Positions 11,281 through 20,509 of a stretch of 47,221 nt of DNA are shown here, one piece after another. Within the stretch, counting starts at the first letter, position 1. Every line of letters begins with the position of its first letter. Below the pieces are notes generated by a model, which worked only from the letters and a program-made list of their open reading frames with translations, was not told the DNA's origin and made no database searches. A program made the position numbers and the translations under genes. The stretch is from Tatumella sp. JGM118 (GTDB lineage Bacteria > Pseudomonadota > Gammaproteobacteria > Enterobacterales > Enterobacteriaceae): positions 1-47,221 of the forward strand of contig NZ_JAERJR010000013.1 of assembly GCF_018257515.1 (NCBI RefSeq), in the 5' to 3' direction.

Positions 11281-12198
11281 TTACAGTTCGGTTAACTGCC
11301 GGGCTGAGCGGTTGCGATCCGGGGCCAGAGTGATAAGCACCACGGAAAAAAGTATTAATAAAGAGCCGGTCCATTCGGGGAAGCCAAAAGGAACGCCCAG
11401 CAGTATCACCGACAGGAAAGCGCTGCTCAGCGGCTCCGCACAACTCAGAATACTGGCATTCTGGCTTCCGGTCAGATAAGCCCCTTTCAGGAACAGACTG
11501 AAAGTCAGTGCGGTACCGATCAGAATCAGATAACCCAGCGCCAGGCCGCCGGAAAGGCCCAGCATATGCAAATCCAGGCCCGGCAGATAAAAGGGTACCA
11601 GAACCGCACCAGCTATCAGCATACTGACGCCAGTGACAGACAATGTACCGAAACGGCGTATTAAGCCCGAAGAATAGCCGGCGTTAAACGCCGCCGCGCA
11701 GGCGGAAATCAATCCCCACATCAGGCCCGAAACAGAAAGCTGTAATGATGTCAGATGCCCCTTGGTTGCCATTAACAGGGTGCCTGCCAATGAGGTCATG
11801 ACTGCAATACAAATCATTGCTCCCGGTAATTTCCGGCGAACAACAACGGTGTAAAGCACCAGTACGACAGGGGCCAGAAACTGTAAGACGGTAGCGGTCG
11901 CGGCATTGGTCTTCTCTATAGTGACCAGGAAGGAGAGCTGTATCATCAGCGTCCCGAACAGACTGAAAATAATCAGCCTGCTCACTGTCGCCCGTTCACG
12001 AAACATTTTCCCCGGCTGACCGCCCTGTAACCGGCCCAGCAGTGTCAGGATCAGACCGGAAAACAGTAGCCGGATCATGGTGACCGCGCCGGGAGTCAGA
12101 GGATAAGACCGGAAAAGGTACTGGGCACTGACCCCGGAACTTCCCCACAGCGTCGCAGCCAGCAGAACCAGATAAACTCCCTGACGAGATGTATTCAT
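11281..12198 (-). CDS. EamA/DMT-family exporter
   Basis: This 305-residue integral membrane protein has the two-fold EamA (drug/metabolite transporter) repeat, with about ten hydrophobic segments. The first repeat has LAATLWGSSGV and ATVLQFLAPVVLVLY; the second has GLMWGLISACAAAFNAGYS and ASILSCAEPLSSAFLSVILLG, the conserved proline/glutamate helix of the family. The substrate cannot be read from sequence; relatives export amino acids, threonine/homoserine or metabolites. I chose the ATG at 12198 (MNTSRQGVYLVLLAATLWG) because the added residues from an ATG at 12240 are poorly membrane-like; neither start has a strong ribosome-binding site. It is divergent from a LysR-type gene, a classic regulator-transporter layout. 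Confidence 0.85.
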   Translation of the reverse strand: MNTSRQGVYLVLLAATLWGSSGVSAQYLFRSYPLTPGAVTMIRLLFSGLILTLLGRLQGGQPGKMFRERATVSRLIIFSLFGTLMIQLSFLVTIEKTNAATATVLQFLAPVVLVLYTVVVRRKLPGAMICIAVMTSLAGTLLMATKGHLTSLQLSVSGLMWGLISACAAAFNAGYSSGLIRRFGTLSVTGVSMLIAGAVLVPFYLPGLDLHMLGLSGGLALGYLILIGTALTFSLFLKGAYLTGSQNASILSCAEPLSSAFLSVILLGVPFGFPEWTGSLLILFSVVLITLAPDRNRSARQLTEL

Positions 12199-12617
12199 TA
12201 ATTTTGTACAAACCCTTGCGTAAAAAAGTATAGAAACCATTTTCTGGCGTCAGTGTCACGTCAGCATCAGCCTGTCTGATAAATACAGAGTCTGGTTTTG
12301 CATCTCCGGAGTCTGTTAAACAATTATTGTCCCCTCAGGGGACCCGGGTAAAGTATGTTTATACGGGAAATAAAAGTCATTGTGATAATTGCCAGCAACA
12401 CGGCGGCGATGGATCAGGTCAGCATGAGGCTGACGTCCTGAAAAGACAACGCCAGCCCAACGGCGAGCGGTCAGGGGAAGTGGTGAGCAGGTATATTGTG
12501 CGGGCTCTCTGGTCACCGTGGGCCTGCTGATGGCAAACTCGGCACGATAAGTAATAATGACAGCCTGCCAGGTCACTCCGGCCTGAGGTATGGCGGGAAC
12601 CTGCCGGGAAACAATGA
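12199..12617. promoter_or_regulatory. Divergent exporter/LysR intergenic region
   Basis: This roughly 420-bp spacer separates the divergent exporter and regulator genes. The only clear element is a dyad, GTCCCCTCAGGGGAC, at 12329-12343, described as its own feature. No credible gene was found. Confidence 0.5.
12329..12343. promoter_or_regulatory. Candidate LysR-type operator (T-N11-A dyad)
   Basis: GTCCCC-TCA-GGGGAC is a perfect interrupted dyad whose T (12330) and A (12342) are separated by exactly 11 bases, the T-N11-A geometry of LysR-type regulator boxes. It lies 131 bp before the exporter start and 275 bp before the LysR start. It could alternatively be an RNA hairpin, but no T-tract follows. 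Confidence 0.5.
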
Positions 12618-13541
12618 ATGAAAGTGACTCTTGAGGATATGCGCATCTGGATAGCTGTCGTGGACAGTGGCTCTATCACGGCCGCCGCCGCACAGCTGGA
12701 TATGACTTCGTCGACAGTTAGCAGAACACTGAGCCGCCTGGAGCGTAAGCTCGAAACCGCCCTGATGTTACGTACGACCCGCAGAATGGCGCTGACACCG
12801 GAAGGGACCTTATTTCTGCAGCGGGCCCGTGAAATCGTGTCTGCCATGGAATCTGCCGAAGACGAACTGGCGATCCGCCGGGAAACCCCTGCGGGGAGAT
12901 TACGCATCAACACCGCACCTTCGTTTATGCAGCATGTCATTGTGCCGTTTATTGGCGGATTTATGGAAAAATATCCGCAGATTGAACCTGAACTGGCCAC
13001 GGACGATTTACCCATAGATCTGCTGGAGCAGCAAACGGATATCGCTATCCGGATGGGCGTATTACCGGATTCGGGGATCCATGCCCGGTTACTGGGGTAC
13101 AGCCCGTTACGGTTATTTGCCAGTCCGGACTATCTTCGCCGCTATGGTATGCCGCGGCACAGTGACCAGCTTAGTCAGCACCGCACACTGGGGTTTACCC
13201 AGCCGGCCGTGCACAATCACTGGCCGTTACTGACTGCGCAGAATGAACTTTTGCAGGTGACGCCGACCTTACGGGCCTCGAGCGGAGAAACCATTTTGCA
13301 GCTGGCGATTGCCGGACAAGGGATAGCCCGGCTCTCGGACTTTGCTTCTGCCTCTGCGCTACGTCAGGGGCTGCTGGTTCCGGTACTGGAAAACGTTCTG
13401 CATCCTATGCATCTTCCGGTACATGCGGTGTATTACCGCAATGCCTCTCTGGCCGTGCGGGTTCGCTGTTTTCTTGATTATCTGCAACAGACCGTACATC
13501 AGCACGGTCTGTTAGTGAACGCCTCACCGTCAGTCAGTTAA
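12618..13541 (+). CDS. LysR-family transcriptional regulator
   Basis: This 307-residue protein has the N-terminal LysR winged helix-turn-helix (GSITAAAAQLDMTSSTVSRTLSRLE, about residues 18-43, then TRRMALTPEG) and a periplasmic-binding-protein-like effector domain beginning near GRLRINTAPSF. Within it are DIAIRMG and GIARLSDFAS, typical of the AaeR/CrgA-like LysR branch. The inducer is unknown. It is divergent from the EamA exporter, which is its most likely target. It converges on mdaB with the 3' ends overlapping by 8 bp, so it is not co-transcribed with mdaB. In this chromosomal position E. coli instead has genes such as qseBC and ygiN. Confidence 0.9.
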   Translation: MKVTLEDMRIWIAVVDSGSITAAAAQLDMTSSTVSRTLSRLERKLETALMLRTTRRMALTPEGTLFLQRAREIVSAMESAEDELAIRRETPAGRLRINTAPSFMQHVIVPFIGGFMEKYPQIEPELATDDLPIDLLEQQTDIAIRMGVLPDSGIHARLLGYSPLRLFASPDYLRRYGMPRHSDQLSQHRTLGFTQPAVHNHWPLLTAQNELLQVTPTLRASSGETILQLAIAGQGIARLSDFASASALRQGLLVPVLENVLHPMHLPVHAVYYRNASLAVRVRCFLDYLQQTVHQHGLLVNASPSVS

Positions 13542-14115
13542 ATACTGTCTGTAAGTGCTGCTGGTATTGCGAGATATACAGCGGTACTTGCGGGTCTTTA
13601 ATGACATCGTTACAGATAAAGGTCGGTAACGGACTCATCCCCAGGAACTGACAGGCTTTATGGGAATGCAGGTATACGCCATCGACCCCGACACCTTCAA
13701 AGAATTGCTGCGGATCGGTGAAGGCCTCCAGCGGGGCATTCCATGTCAGAGATAACATGTATTTTTTACCCTGCAGCAGTCCACCGGAACCGTATTTTTT
13801 GCTGCTGTCTTCGCGGCTGCGCCCGTCACTGGCATACAGACGGCCATGACCATAGGTAAAGACTTCGTCGATATATTTTTTAACGGTCCAGGGTTCACCC
13901 ATCCACCAGCCTGGCATCTGGAAAATAACCACATCATGGCTAACGAATTTATCGATTTCTGCCTCGATCTCGTAGCCCTGATCGATTCGTGTGACGGAGA
14001 CCTGATGACCAAGACGACGAAGCTCTGCTGCTCCTTCTTCACTCAGGGTGTGATTTAATCGTCCGGCGGAGTGACCGAAAGTGGTGCCTCCATCAATGAT
14101 CAGGATCTGACTCAT
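13534..14115 (-). CDS. mdaB: NADPH:quinone oxidoreductase MdaB
   Basis: MdaB is an FAD-binding flavodoxin-fold enzyme that reduces quinones by two electrons with NADPH, protecting against redox-cycling compounds and keeping the quinone pool reduced. The 193-residue protein has the FAD-binding loop IDGGTTFGHSAGRLN near the N-terminus, the active-site region FQMPGWWMGEPWTVKKYIDEVF (about residues 65-86), and the SLTWNAPLEAF block. A good ribosome-binding site (GAGGAAA) precedes the ATG. Its usual neighbour ygiN (quinol monooxygenase) is absent. Two 17-bp direct repeats lie just upstream and may be operator sites. Confidence 0.95.
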   Translation of the reverse strand: MSQILIIDGGTTFGHSAGRLNHTLSEEGAAELRRLGHQVSVTRIDQGYEIEAEIDKFVSHDVVIFQMPGWWMGEPWTVKKYIDEVFTYGHGRLYASDGRSREDSSKKYGSGGLLQGKKYMLSLTWNAPLEAFTDPQQFFEGVGVDGVYLHSHKACQFLGMSPLPTFICNDVIKDPQVPLYISQYQQHLQTVFN

Positions 14116-14143
14116 ACGTGTTTCCTCATTAAGTATTTTTACG

Positions 14144-14179
14144 CATTATGGTCTCTGTGAATCATTATGGTGTCTGTGA
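14144..14179. promoter_or_regulatory. Tandem 17-bp direct repeat upstream of mdaB
   Basis: CATTATGGTCTCTGTGA (14144-14160) and CATTATGGTGTCTGTGA (14163-14179) differ at one base and start 19 bp apart, a little under two helical turns. They lie 29-64 bp upstream of the mdaB start codon, where a promoter or operator would be expected. The protein that would bind them is unknown. Confidence 0.5.
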
Positions 14180-14739
14180 GTGAGGAAAAAAACCCGACAT
14201 ACCGCACAAGAATTTTGCCGCTGGTGCAATAATCCTGCGGCATACCTGCGATCCTTCGACCGCAGCTCGCCGTCATCCCTGACCGATGGCCTGGTCAGGT
14301 AACTTTCAGCCCGTAAGCTGACCTTGTGCATCCGCGAGAGAAGGCTTTGCCGGCAGGAGATGCTTATCGTCCCCCTTCCGGCAGAGATAACCGCGATGTC
14401 CCCCCTGACCGCCACGGGATTGATCCCGAAACGGGTTACCGGTCTGAGTATAGCGGCGGGACAGCGGCTATAATGATGACCTCCGCCGGTCCGGCCGAAA
14501 ATCAATGGCGGAAAGGGTATCGTAATAAACCGATCCTTATGCTCAGGCCGGGGGCACAAAGAGAGTCTGCTGACGGGGCAGTCACGGCGTTTTCCGCCGC
14601 TCAGCGGTCGGTGTGAAAAACCTTCCGGTGCTGCCTCCTGTTAGTCCCTGTGACTAAGCCCGGTGAATAATGTACTATCCCCGCCAGATAACCGCCAAAG
14701 ACTGGTGTCTGGCTGGCCGCGAAGTGAGGATTGATTAAG
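14180..14739. other. Long spacer before parC
   Basis: No convincing gene lies in this 560-bp spacer; the open frames within it have no recognisable protein features. An inverted repeat TTAGTC (14641-14646)/GACTAA (14652-14657) lies about 85 bp before the parC start, next to AATAAT and TACTAT, either of which could be a -10 element. Promoter activity for parC is expected here but not precisely located. Confidence 0.4.
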
Positions 14740-17031
14740 ATGAGCGACATGACCCGGGACGGCACTGAACGTCTCGCATTGCATAAATTTACGGAAAACG
14801 CATACCTGAACTATTCCATGTACGTCATCATGGACAGGGCGCTGCCCTATATCGGTGACGGACTGAAGCCGGTTCAGCGGCGTATCATCTATGCAATGTC
14901 TGAGCTGGGGTTGAATGCCAGTGCCAAATTTAAAAAATCAGCGCGTACAGTCGGGGATGTGTTAGGTAAATATCATCCGCATGGCGACAGTGCCTGTTAT
15001 GAAGCGATGGTCCTGATGGCTCAGCCCTTTTCCTACCGTTATCCGCTGGTGGATGGCCAGGGGAACTGGGGGGCACCGGATGATCCTAAGTCCTTTGCCG
15101 CAATGCGTTATACCGAATCACGGTTATCGAAATATGCGGAAATCCTGCTCAGTGAACTGGGGCAGGGCACGGTCGACTATGTGCCTAACTTTGACGGTAC
15201 GCTGGAAGAACCGAAAATGCTGCCCGCCCGGTTACCGAATATCCTGCTGAACGGGACGACCGGTATCGCGGTGGGGATGGCCACCGATATTCCGCCACAT
15301 AACCTGCGGGAAGTCGCCAATGCGGCCATTGCACTGATCGAACGCCCCTCGACTACACTGGATGAGCTGCTGGATATCGTGCAGGGCCCGGATTTCCCGA
15401 CGGATGCCGAAATCATCACTCCGCGCAGCGAGATCCGAAAAATCTATGCCAGCGGACGCGGCAGTGTCCGGCAACGGGCGGTCTGGAAAAAAGAAGATGG
15501 CGAAATCGTCATTTCTGCACTGCCGCATCAGGTCTCCGGGGCCAGGGTCCTGGAACAGATTGCGACCCAGATGCGTAATAAGAAGCTGCCGATGGTGGAG
15601 GATCTGCGTGATGAGTCTGATCATGAAAATCCGACCCGGCTGGTGGTTGTGCCGCGTTCTAACCGTGTCGATGCAGAGCAGGTGATGAATCATCTGTTCG
15701 CCACCACGGATCTCGAAAAAAGTTACCGCATCAACCTGAACATGATCGGCCTGGACAACCGGCCGGCGGTAAAAGATCTGCGGGAAATTCTGAGCGAATG
15801 GCTGGTTTATCGCCGTGAAACGGTGCGTAAGCGTCTGAACTTCCGGTTGGATAAAATTCTGCGCCGGTTAAATATCCTGGCCGGTTTGCTGGTCGCCTTC
15901 CTGAATATCGACGAAGTGATCGATATTATTCGTACAGAAGATGCCCCGAAACCGGTACTGATGTCGCGTTTTGAACTCAATGATATTCAGGCAGAAGCGA
16001 TACTCGAGTTGAAGTTACGTCACCTGGCGAAACTCGAAGAGATCAAAATCCGTGGTGAGCAGGATGAGCTGGAGAAAGAGCGTGATGAGCTCCAGGCTTT
16101 ACTGGCGTCAGAACGGAAGATGAACACACTCCTGAAAAAAGAGCTACAGGCCGACAGTAAAACCTATGGTGATGACCGCCGCTCTCCGCTGTGTGAACGT
16201 TCAGAAGCGAAAGCGATCAGTGAAACGGAACTGGTGCCTTCCGAGCCGGTGACGATCGTTCTTTCGCGGATGGGGTGGGTCAGAAGTGCGAAAGGCCATG
16301 ATATCGATCCGGCCGGGCTGAATTATAAATCCGGAGACAGTTATCTGGCTTCCGCCCGCGGGAAGAGTAATCTCCCTGTCTCCTTTATCGATTCCAGTGG
16401 ACGAAGCTATACCCTTGATCCGAACACCTTACCTTCGGCACGAGGCCAGGGAGAACCACTGACCGGCAAGCTGACACTGCCGCCAGGGGCGACCATGGAA
16501 CATGTGCTGATGGAGGCGGACGATCAGCGCTTGCTGATGGCCTCGGATGCCGGCTATGGCTTTATCTGTAATTTCAGTGACCTGCAGTCGCGTAACCGTG
16601 CCGGTAAAGCCTTACTGTCACTGCCGGCCAATGGCAAAGTAATGGCACCGCTGGCGGTACATCATGATGACGACATGCTGCTGGCGATCTCTTCTGCGGG
16701 CCGGATGCTGATGTTCCCGGTCACTGATCTGCCCGCGTTATCCAAAGGAAAGGGCAATAAAATTATCTCTATTCCGGCGGCCGAAGCGGCCGAAGGGAAA
16801 GATAATCTTGCCTGGTTACTCCTGCTGCCGCCGGGCAGTGTAGTGACGTTATATGTCGGAAAACGCAAACTGACACTGCGTGAAGAGGATCTGCAAAAAT
16901 TCAGAACTGAACGCGGACGCCGCGGTACCTTGCTGCCTCGCGGATTACAGCGTATTGATCGGGTGGAAGTCGATGCGCCGTCACGGGAAGGCGCAGAGGG
17001 TGATGCCGACAGTGAGTCTTCTGAGAATTAA
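14740..17031 (+). CDS. parC: DNA topoisomerase IV subunit A ParC
   Basis: ParC is the DNA-cleaving subunit of topoisomerase IV, partner of ParE. The 763-residue protein (E. coli 752) has the N-terminal [18 protein letters not shown] block. The quinolone-resistance-determining segment [15 protein letters not shown] has the wild-type serine and glutamate (positions 84 and 88 here, equivalent to E. coli Ser80 and Glu84). The catalytic tyrosine is in AAMRYTE (about residue 124). The coiled-coil region and the beta-pinwheel C-terminal domain follow. The start ATG at 14740 (MSDMTRDG...) has GAGGA about 10 nt upstream; an in-frame TTG at 14731 is less likely. The N-terminus is four residues longer than in E. 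coli, and the acidic C-terminal tail is extended. Confidence 0.97.
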   Translation: MSDMTRDGTERLALHKFTENAYLNYSMYVIMDRALPYIGDGLKPVQRRIIYAMSELGLNASAKFKKSARTVGDVLGKYHPHGDSACYEAMVLMAQPFSYRYPLVDGQGNWGAPDDPKSFAAMRYTESRLSKYAEILLSELGQGTVDYVPNFDGTLEEPKMLPARLPNILLNGTTGIAVGMATDIPPHNLREVANAAIALIERPSTTLDELLDIVQGPDFPTDAEIITPRSEIRKIYASGRGSVRQRAVWKKEDGEIVISALPHQVSGARVLEQIATQMRNKKLPMVEDLRDESDHENPTRLVVVPRSNRVDAEQVMNHLFATTDLEKSYRINLNMIGLDNRPAVKDLREILSEWLVYRRETVRKRLNFRLDKILRRLNILAGLLVAFLNIDEVIDIIRTEDAPKPVLMSRFELNDIQAEAILELKLRHLAKLEEIKIRGEQDELEKERDELQALLASERKMNTLLKKELQADSKTYGDDRRSPLCERSEAKAISETELVPSEPVTIVLSRMGWVRSAKGHDIDPAGLNYKSGDSYLASARGKSNLPVSFIDSSGRSYTLDPNTLPSARGQGEPLTGKLTLPPGATMEHVLMEADDQRLLMASDAGYGFICNFSDLQSRNRAGKALLSLPANGKVMAPLAVHHDDDMLLAISSAGRMLMFPVTDLPALSKGKGNKIISIPAAEAAEGKDNLAWLLLLPPGSVVTLYVGKRKLTLREEDLQKFRTERGRRGTLLPRGLQRIDRVEVDAPSREGAEGDADSESSEN

Positions 17032-17198
17032 CCGATTGATATTTCTGCCGGCAGATTCTGCGAACCTGAAAAAAAACGTTATACTTGCCGGCTGAAAAAG
17101 TATATCAGGGTAACCACAGCACTGACCGACGGCCAGAGCTGTGATATTCAGGCCTGCCTTCAGGATGCTGCGGGGTCGGCCACTATTACGAGGTTGTT

Positions 17199-17936
17199 AT
17201 GCTGTTAGTTCTGCGCGCCCTTTTCGTTTTTATTTACTCGGTCATCGTCTGTGTCGGAGGATGCCTGTGGTGTTGCTTCTCTCCCCGTAATCCTCGCCAC
17301 GTCGCGACTTTTGCTCATGCCTTTGGCTGGCTGCACAATATTTTCGGTGTGCGGATAGAGTCCCGGAAACCGGAAGGGGCTGACAAGATCGGGAACGCTA
17401 TCTATATTGCTAATCACCAGAATAATTATGACATGATCACTGCGGCCAATATGGTCCAGTCGCCCACCGTCACCATTGGCAAAAAAAGTCTGGTGTGGAT
17501 CCCTTTTTTCGGACCGCTTTACTGGCTGACCGGTAATTTGCTGATCGACCGTGATAATAAAAATAAAGCCCACGACACTATCAGTGACCTGGTTGAACAG
17601 TTTAAGAAAAAAGAGATCTCGTTCTGGATGTTCCCGGAAGGAACCCGTAGCCGTGGCCGTGGTTTGCTGCCGTTTAAAACCGGGGCATTTCATGCCGCTA
17701 TTGCCGCCGGCGTTCCGGTGATCCCTATTGTTGTTTCAGATACCCATAATAAAATTAAACTCAATCGCTGGAATAATGGTCTGGTGATTGTGGAGATGCT
17801 GCCACCGGTAGATATCAAACAGTTTGAAGGTCAGTCTGCCAGGAAACTGGCGACCCATTGCCGTGAACTTATGGCAACCAGACTGGAAGAGCTGAATGCA
17901 GAGATTGCCCGTCGCAGTCAGGAAAAACCTGAATAA
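17199..17936 (+). CDS. plsC: 1-acyl-sn-glycerol-3-phosphate acyltransferase PlsC
   Basis: PlsC acylates lysophosphatidic acid to phosphatidic acid in the inner membrane, the second acylation of phospholipid synthesis. The 245-residue protein matches E. coli PlsC. It has an N-terminal membrane segment (LRALFVFIYSVIVCVGG), acyltransferase motif I NHQNNYD at 72-78 (NHx4D family), a central LTGNLLIDR block, motif III FPEGTRS at 145-151 and motif IV around VPVIPIVV. The conserved order parC-plsC-ftsP is kept. It lies 167 nt after parC, so it may have its own promoter in that gap. Confidence 0.96.
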   Translation: MLLVLRALFVFIYSVIVCVGGCLWCCFSPRNPRHVATFAHAFGWLHNIFGVRIESRKPEGADKIGNAIYIANHQNNYDMITAANMVQSPTVTIGKKSLVWIPFFGPLYWLTGNLLIDRDNKNKAHDTISDLVEQFKKKEISFWMFPEGTRSRGRGLLPFKTGAFHAAIAAGVPVIPIVVSDTHNKIKLNRWNNGLVIVEMLPPVDIKQFEGQSARKLATHCRELMATRLEELNAEIARRSQEKPE

Positions 17937-18026
17937 CCTGACAGCTGGCTGAAGCGTTCAGAAATATGTGTGTCGTTTGTCGTGGTATAACGCCGCTGGC
18001 GTTATCAGTATAAGGTCAGAAGTATT

Positions 18027-19448
18027 ATGTCTTTTAGCAGACGTCAGTTCCTTCAGTTATCCGCCGCCGCTGCCGCCGGTACGACATTGCTGCCGCAGGT
18101 CGCACAGGCCGCAGAAAGCGGAGAGAATCCGTTACCGGTACCGCCTCTACTGGAATCCCGGCGCGGACAGCCACTGTTTCTTACGCTTCAGTCCAGTCAC
18201 TGGGCCTTTAGCGGCGGTAATAAAGCGCCGGTCTGGGGATTCAATGGCCGTTATCTGGGGCCGACCGTACGGGTCAGAAATGGCGATGATGTGAAGCTGA
18301 TTTACAGTAATCGCTTGCAGGAGCCGGTTTCTATGACCGTCAGCGGGTTACAGGTGCCCGGCGCCCTGAATGGCGGAGCCCCCCGGCAGATCTCACCCAA
18401 CGTAGACTGGGCTCCGGTACTGCCGGTACGCCAGCCTGCCGCCACCTGCTGGTATCATGCCGATACACCCCATCGTATGGCTCCGCATGTGTACAACGGC
18501 CTGGCCGGTATGTGGCTGATTGAAGATGACAACAGCAAATCTCTGGCGTTACCCAAACATTATGGCGTTGATGATTTTCCGCTGATCATTCAGGACAAAC
18601 GGTTGGATAACTTCGGTTCACCGGAGTACGACAGTAACGCGAAAGAGGGCTTCTACGGCGATATTCTGCTGGTTAACGGGGTACAGAAACCTTATGTGAA
18701 TGTCTCGCGTGGCTGGGTCAGATTACGTCTGCTGAATGCGTCGAATGCCCGGCGTTATCAGCTGCAACTCAGTGATAATCGTCCTTTCACCGTGATTGCC
18801 GGCGATCAGGGCTTCCTGTCTGCACCGGTCACGGTACAGCAGCTGGCGCTGGCCCCGGGGGAACGCCGGGAAGTGCTGGTCGATCTCTCACAGGGTAACG
18901 ATGTTTCTATCACGGCGGGGACGGCGGCGACCTTTGTTGAACGTATCAAAGGGATTTTCCAGCCATCCTCGATCCTGACCTCGACGCTGGTACTGACGCT
19001 GCGTCCGACCGGTTTACTGCCGCTGGTCACCGATGGTTTACCGACACAACTGAACGGCCCGGCCCAGCAAAGCAATGTGACCGGCAGCCGGCAGATCCGG
19101 CTGGATGACTCACCGCCCGGTATCAACGGTAGCGCCTGGGATATGATGCGTATTGATACCGTCGTCAGTCAGGGGACTACCGAGCGCTGGACAGTGCAGG
19201 CGGAGCACCCGCAGCCTTTTCATATTCAGGGCGCGGTGTTTTTGATTAGCAGTGTAAACGGTGCACCGCCGATGGCAGAAGACAGGGGCTGGAAAGATAC
19301 GGTCTGGGTGGACGGTACGGTGGAGTTATTGGTGACTTTCCCGCACAGCGCCTCGGAGCATTTTCCGTTTGTCTATTACAGTCAGAATCTTGAACTGGCA
19401 GACCGCGGTGTGGCGGGGCAGCTGCTGGTTCAGCAGGCGATTAACTGA
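18027..19448 (+). CDS. ftsP: Cell division protein FtsP (SufI)
   Basis: FtsP is a periplasmic multicopper-oxidase-fold protein, without copper in E. coli, that stabilises the divisome under stress and is a classic Tat substrate. The 473-residue precursor begins with a twin-arginine signal (SRRQFLQ at residues 4-10) followed by an alanine-rich hydrophobic stretch and cleavage near AQAAE. Three cupredoxin-like domains follow; WYHADTPHRMAPHVYNGLAG and HPQPFHIQG are recognisable remnants of copper sites, and the C-terminal HCHxxxH copper motif is absent, as expected for FtsP. It follows plsC by 90 nt and ends before a strong hairpin. Confidence 0.94.
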   Translation: MSFSRRQFLQLSAAAAAGTTLLPQVAQAAESGENPLPVPPLLESRRGQPLFLTLQSSHWAFSGGNKAPVWGFNGRYLGPTVRVRNGDDVKLIYSNRLQEPVSMTVSGLQVPGALNGGAPRQISPNVDWAPVLPVRQPAATCWYHADTPHRMAPHVYNGLAGMWLIEDDNSKSLALPKHYGVDDFPLIIQDKRLDNFGSPEYDSNAKEGFYGDILLVNGVQKPYVNVSRGWVRLRLLNASNARRYQLQLSDNRPFTVIAGDQGFLSAPVTVQQLALAPGERREVLVDLSQGNDVSITAGTAATFVERIKGIFQPSSILTSTLVLTLRPTGLLPLVTDGLPTQLNGPAQQSNVTGSRQIRLDDSPPGINGSAWDMMRIDTVVSQGTTERWTVQAEHPQPFHIQGAVFLISSVNGAPPMAEDRGWKDTVWVDGTVELLVTFPHSASEHFPFVYYSQNLELADRGVAGQLLVQQAIN

Positions 19449-19467
19449 TCCTGACGCGCCCGGGCAG

Positions 19468-19490
19468 GACCGGCGGACTCACCGCCGGTC
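19468..19490. terminator. Hairpin between convergent ftsP and dkgA
   Basis: GACCGGCGG (19468-19476) pairs perfectly with CCGCCGGTC (19482-19490), loop ACTCA. It sits 20 nt after ftsP and 7 nt past the dkgA stop on the other strand. T-tracts are poor on both sides, but the stem and location suggest bidirectional 3'-end formation. Confidence 0.6.
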
Positions 19491-19496
19491 AGCCGG

Positions 19497-20327
19497 TCAG
19501 GCTTTATTAAAACTTTCCGGTTCCGGCCCCAGACGTTTCCCTTCATCCAGCGCCGCCAGCTCGCTCAGCTCGCTCTTATCCAGACTGAAATCAAAGACGT
19601 CAAAGTTCTCATCGATCCGTTTCGGCGTCACCGATTTAGGGATCACGACCAGCCCGCTATCGATATGCCAGCGGATCACAATCTGCGCCGGGCTTTTTCC
19701 GTACTTCTGAGCCAGGCGCAGGATCAGAGGCTGGTCAAAGACCCCTTTACCGCCCTGAGCCAGCGGGCTCCAGGATTCTGTACGGATATGATGCAAATCA
19801 TTCCAGGCATGCAGCGGACGCTGCTGAAACAGAGGGTGAAGCTCAATCTGGTTAATCGCCGGAGTAACCCCGGTTTCACGGATCAGCTGTTCCAGGTGAG
19901 GCTGCTGAAAATTACAGACACCGATACTGCGGGTCAGCCCTTGTTTCTGTAACTCAATCAGTTGTCTCCAGGCATCGACAAAATTGCCATTCTGCGGGCA
20001 GGGCCAGTGGATAAGATAGAGGTCCACATAGGACAGCTGCAGCTTCTGCAGGCTGGTTTCCAGTGCCTCGCGGGCCTGTAATTGATCGGAATTCCACAGT
20101 TTGGTGGTAATAAAAAGATCTTCCCGCGGCAGGTCACTCTCCTGCAGAGCCTGACCGACACCTTCTTCATTCTGATAGATCGCCGCGGTATCGACAGAAC
20201 GGTATCCGGTGTTCAGGGCATGGATAACGGCATCGCGCGTCTGTTCAATGCTGGCCTGCCAGACGCCTAACCCCAGTTGAGGCATAAGACGATCATCATT
20301 CAGTCTGACAATGGGTTGTCCGGACAT
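19497..20327 (-). CDS. dkgA: 2,5-diketo-D-gluconic acid reductase A (aldo-keto reductase) DkgA
   Basis: This NADPH-dependent aldo-keto reductase reduces 2,5-diketo-D-gluconate to 2-keto-L-gulonate and also methylglyoxal and other aldehydes. The 276-residue TIM-barrel protein is about E. coli YqhE length. The catalytic tetrad is visible in the blocks VDTAAIYQNEEGVG (Asp, Tyr), TTKLW (Lys) and YLIHWPCP (His); the NADPH-binding PKSVTPKRI block is near the C-terminus. The ATG at 20327 is preceded by an excellent GGAGGAGAA site; a longer frame upstream is unlikely. In E. coli yqhC and yqhD separate dkgA from yghB; here they are absent and dkgA follows yghB directly. Confidence 0.93.
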   Translation of the reverse strand: MSGQPIVRLNDDRLMPQLGLGVWQASIEQTRDAVIHALNTGYRSVDTAAIYQNEEGVGQALQESDLPREDLFITTKLWNSDQLQAREALETSLQKLQLSYVDLYLIHWPCPQNGNFVDAWRQLIELQKQGLTRSIGVCNFQQPHLEQLIRETGVTPAINQIELHPLFQQRPLHAWNDLHHIRTESWSPLAQGGKGVFDQPLILRLAQKYGKSPAQIVIRWHIDSGLVVIPKSVTPKRIDENFDVFDFSLDKSELSELAALDEGKRLGPEPESFNKA

Positions 20328-20389
20328 TGGGTTCTCCTCCGTGGTATTTTGCGGGTTCATGAGTACGGTGGCACGGAGTTGAGTGTAGA

Positions 20390-20450
20390 CCGGAATATTC
20401 GTTTTTACCGGGGGACACCGGCAGAACAGCGGAAAAACCGAATATTCCGG
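20390..20450. repeat. Long imperfect inverted repeat between yghB and dkgA
   Basis: CCGGAATATTCGTTTTT (20390-20406) and AAAAACCGAATATTCCGG (20433-20450) are inverted copies differing by a single inserted base. They enclose a 26-nt loop. Both arms are associated with TAGACCGG (about 20386-20393 and 20452-20459), which is in direct orientation. The structure could be a terminator or processing site for yghB mRNA, or an operator. Confidence 0.6.
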
Positions 20451-20509
20451 GTAGACCGGACGGGAGGGAGGAGTGCACCGGCCCGGGCGAAAAAGGCCGG
20501 TTTGCGGGG

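Noticed and set aside
11042..11443. 133-residue minus-strand frame overlapping the exporter 3' end
   Set aside because: It overlaps the EamA gene in another frame and has no recognisable motif or ribosome-binding site.
12419..13015. 198-residue frame antisense to the LysR gene
   Set aside because: It lies entirely opposite the LysR N-terminus and intergenic region, and its composition (serine/arginine-rich) is typical of a shadow frame.
14146..14559. 137-residue frame between mdaB and parC
   Set aside because: No protein features, no start context, and it covers the direct repeats; treated as non-coding spacer.
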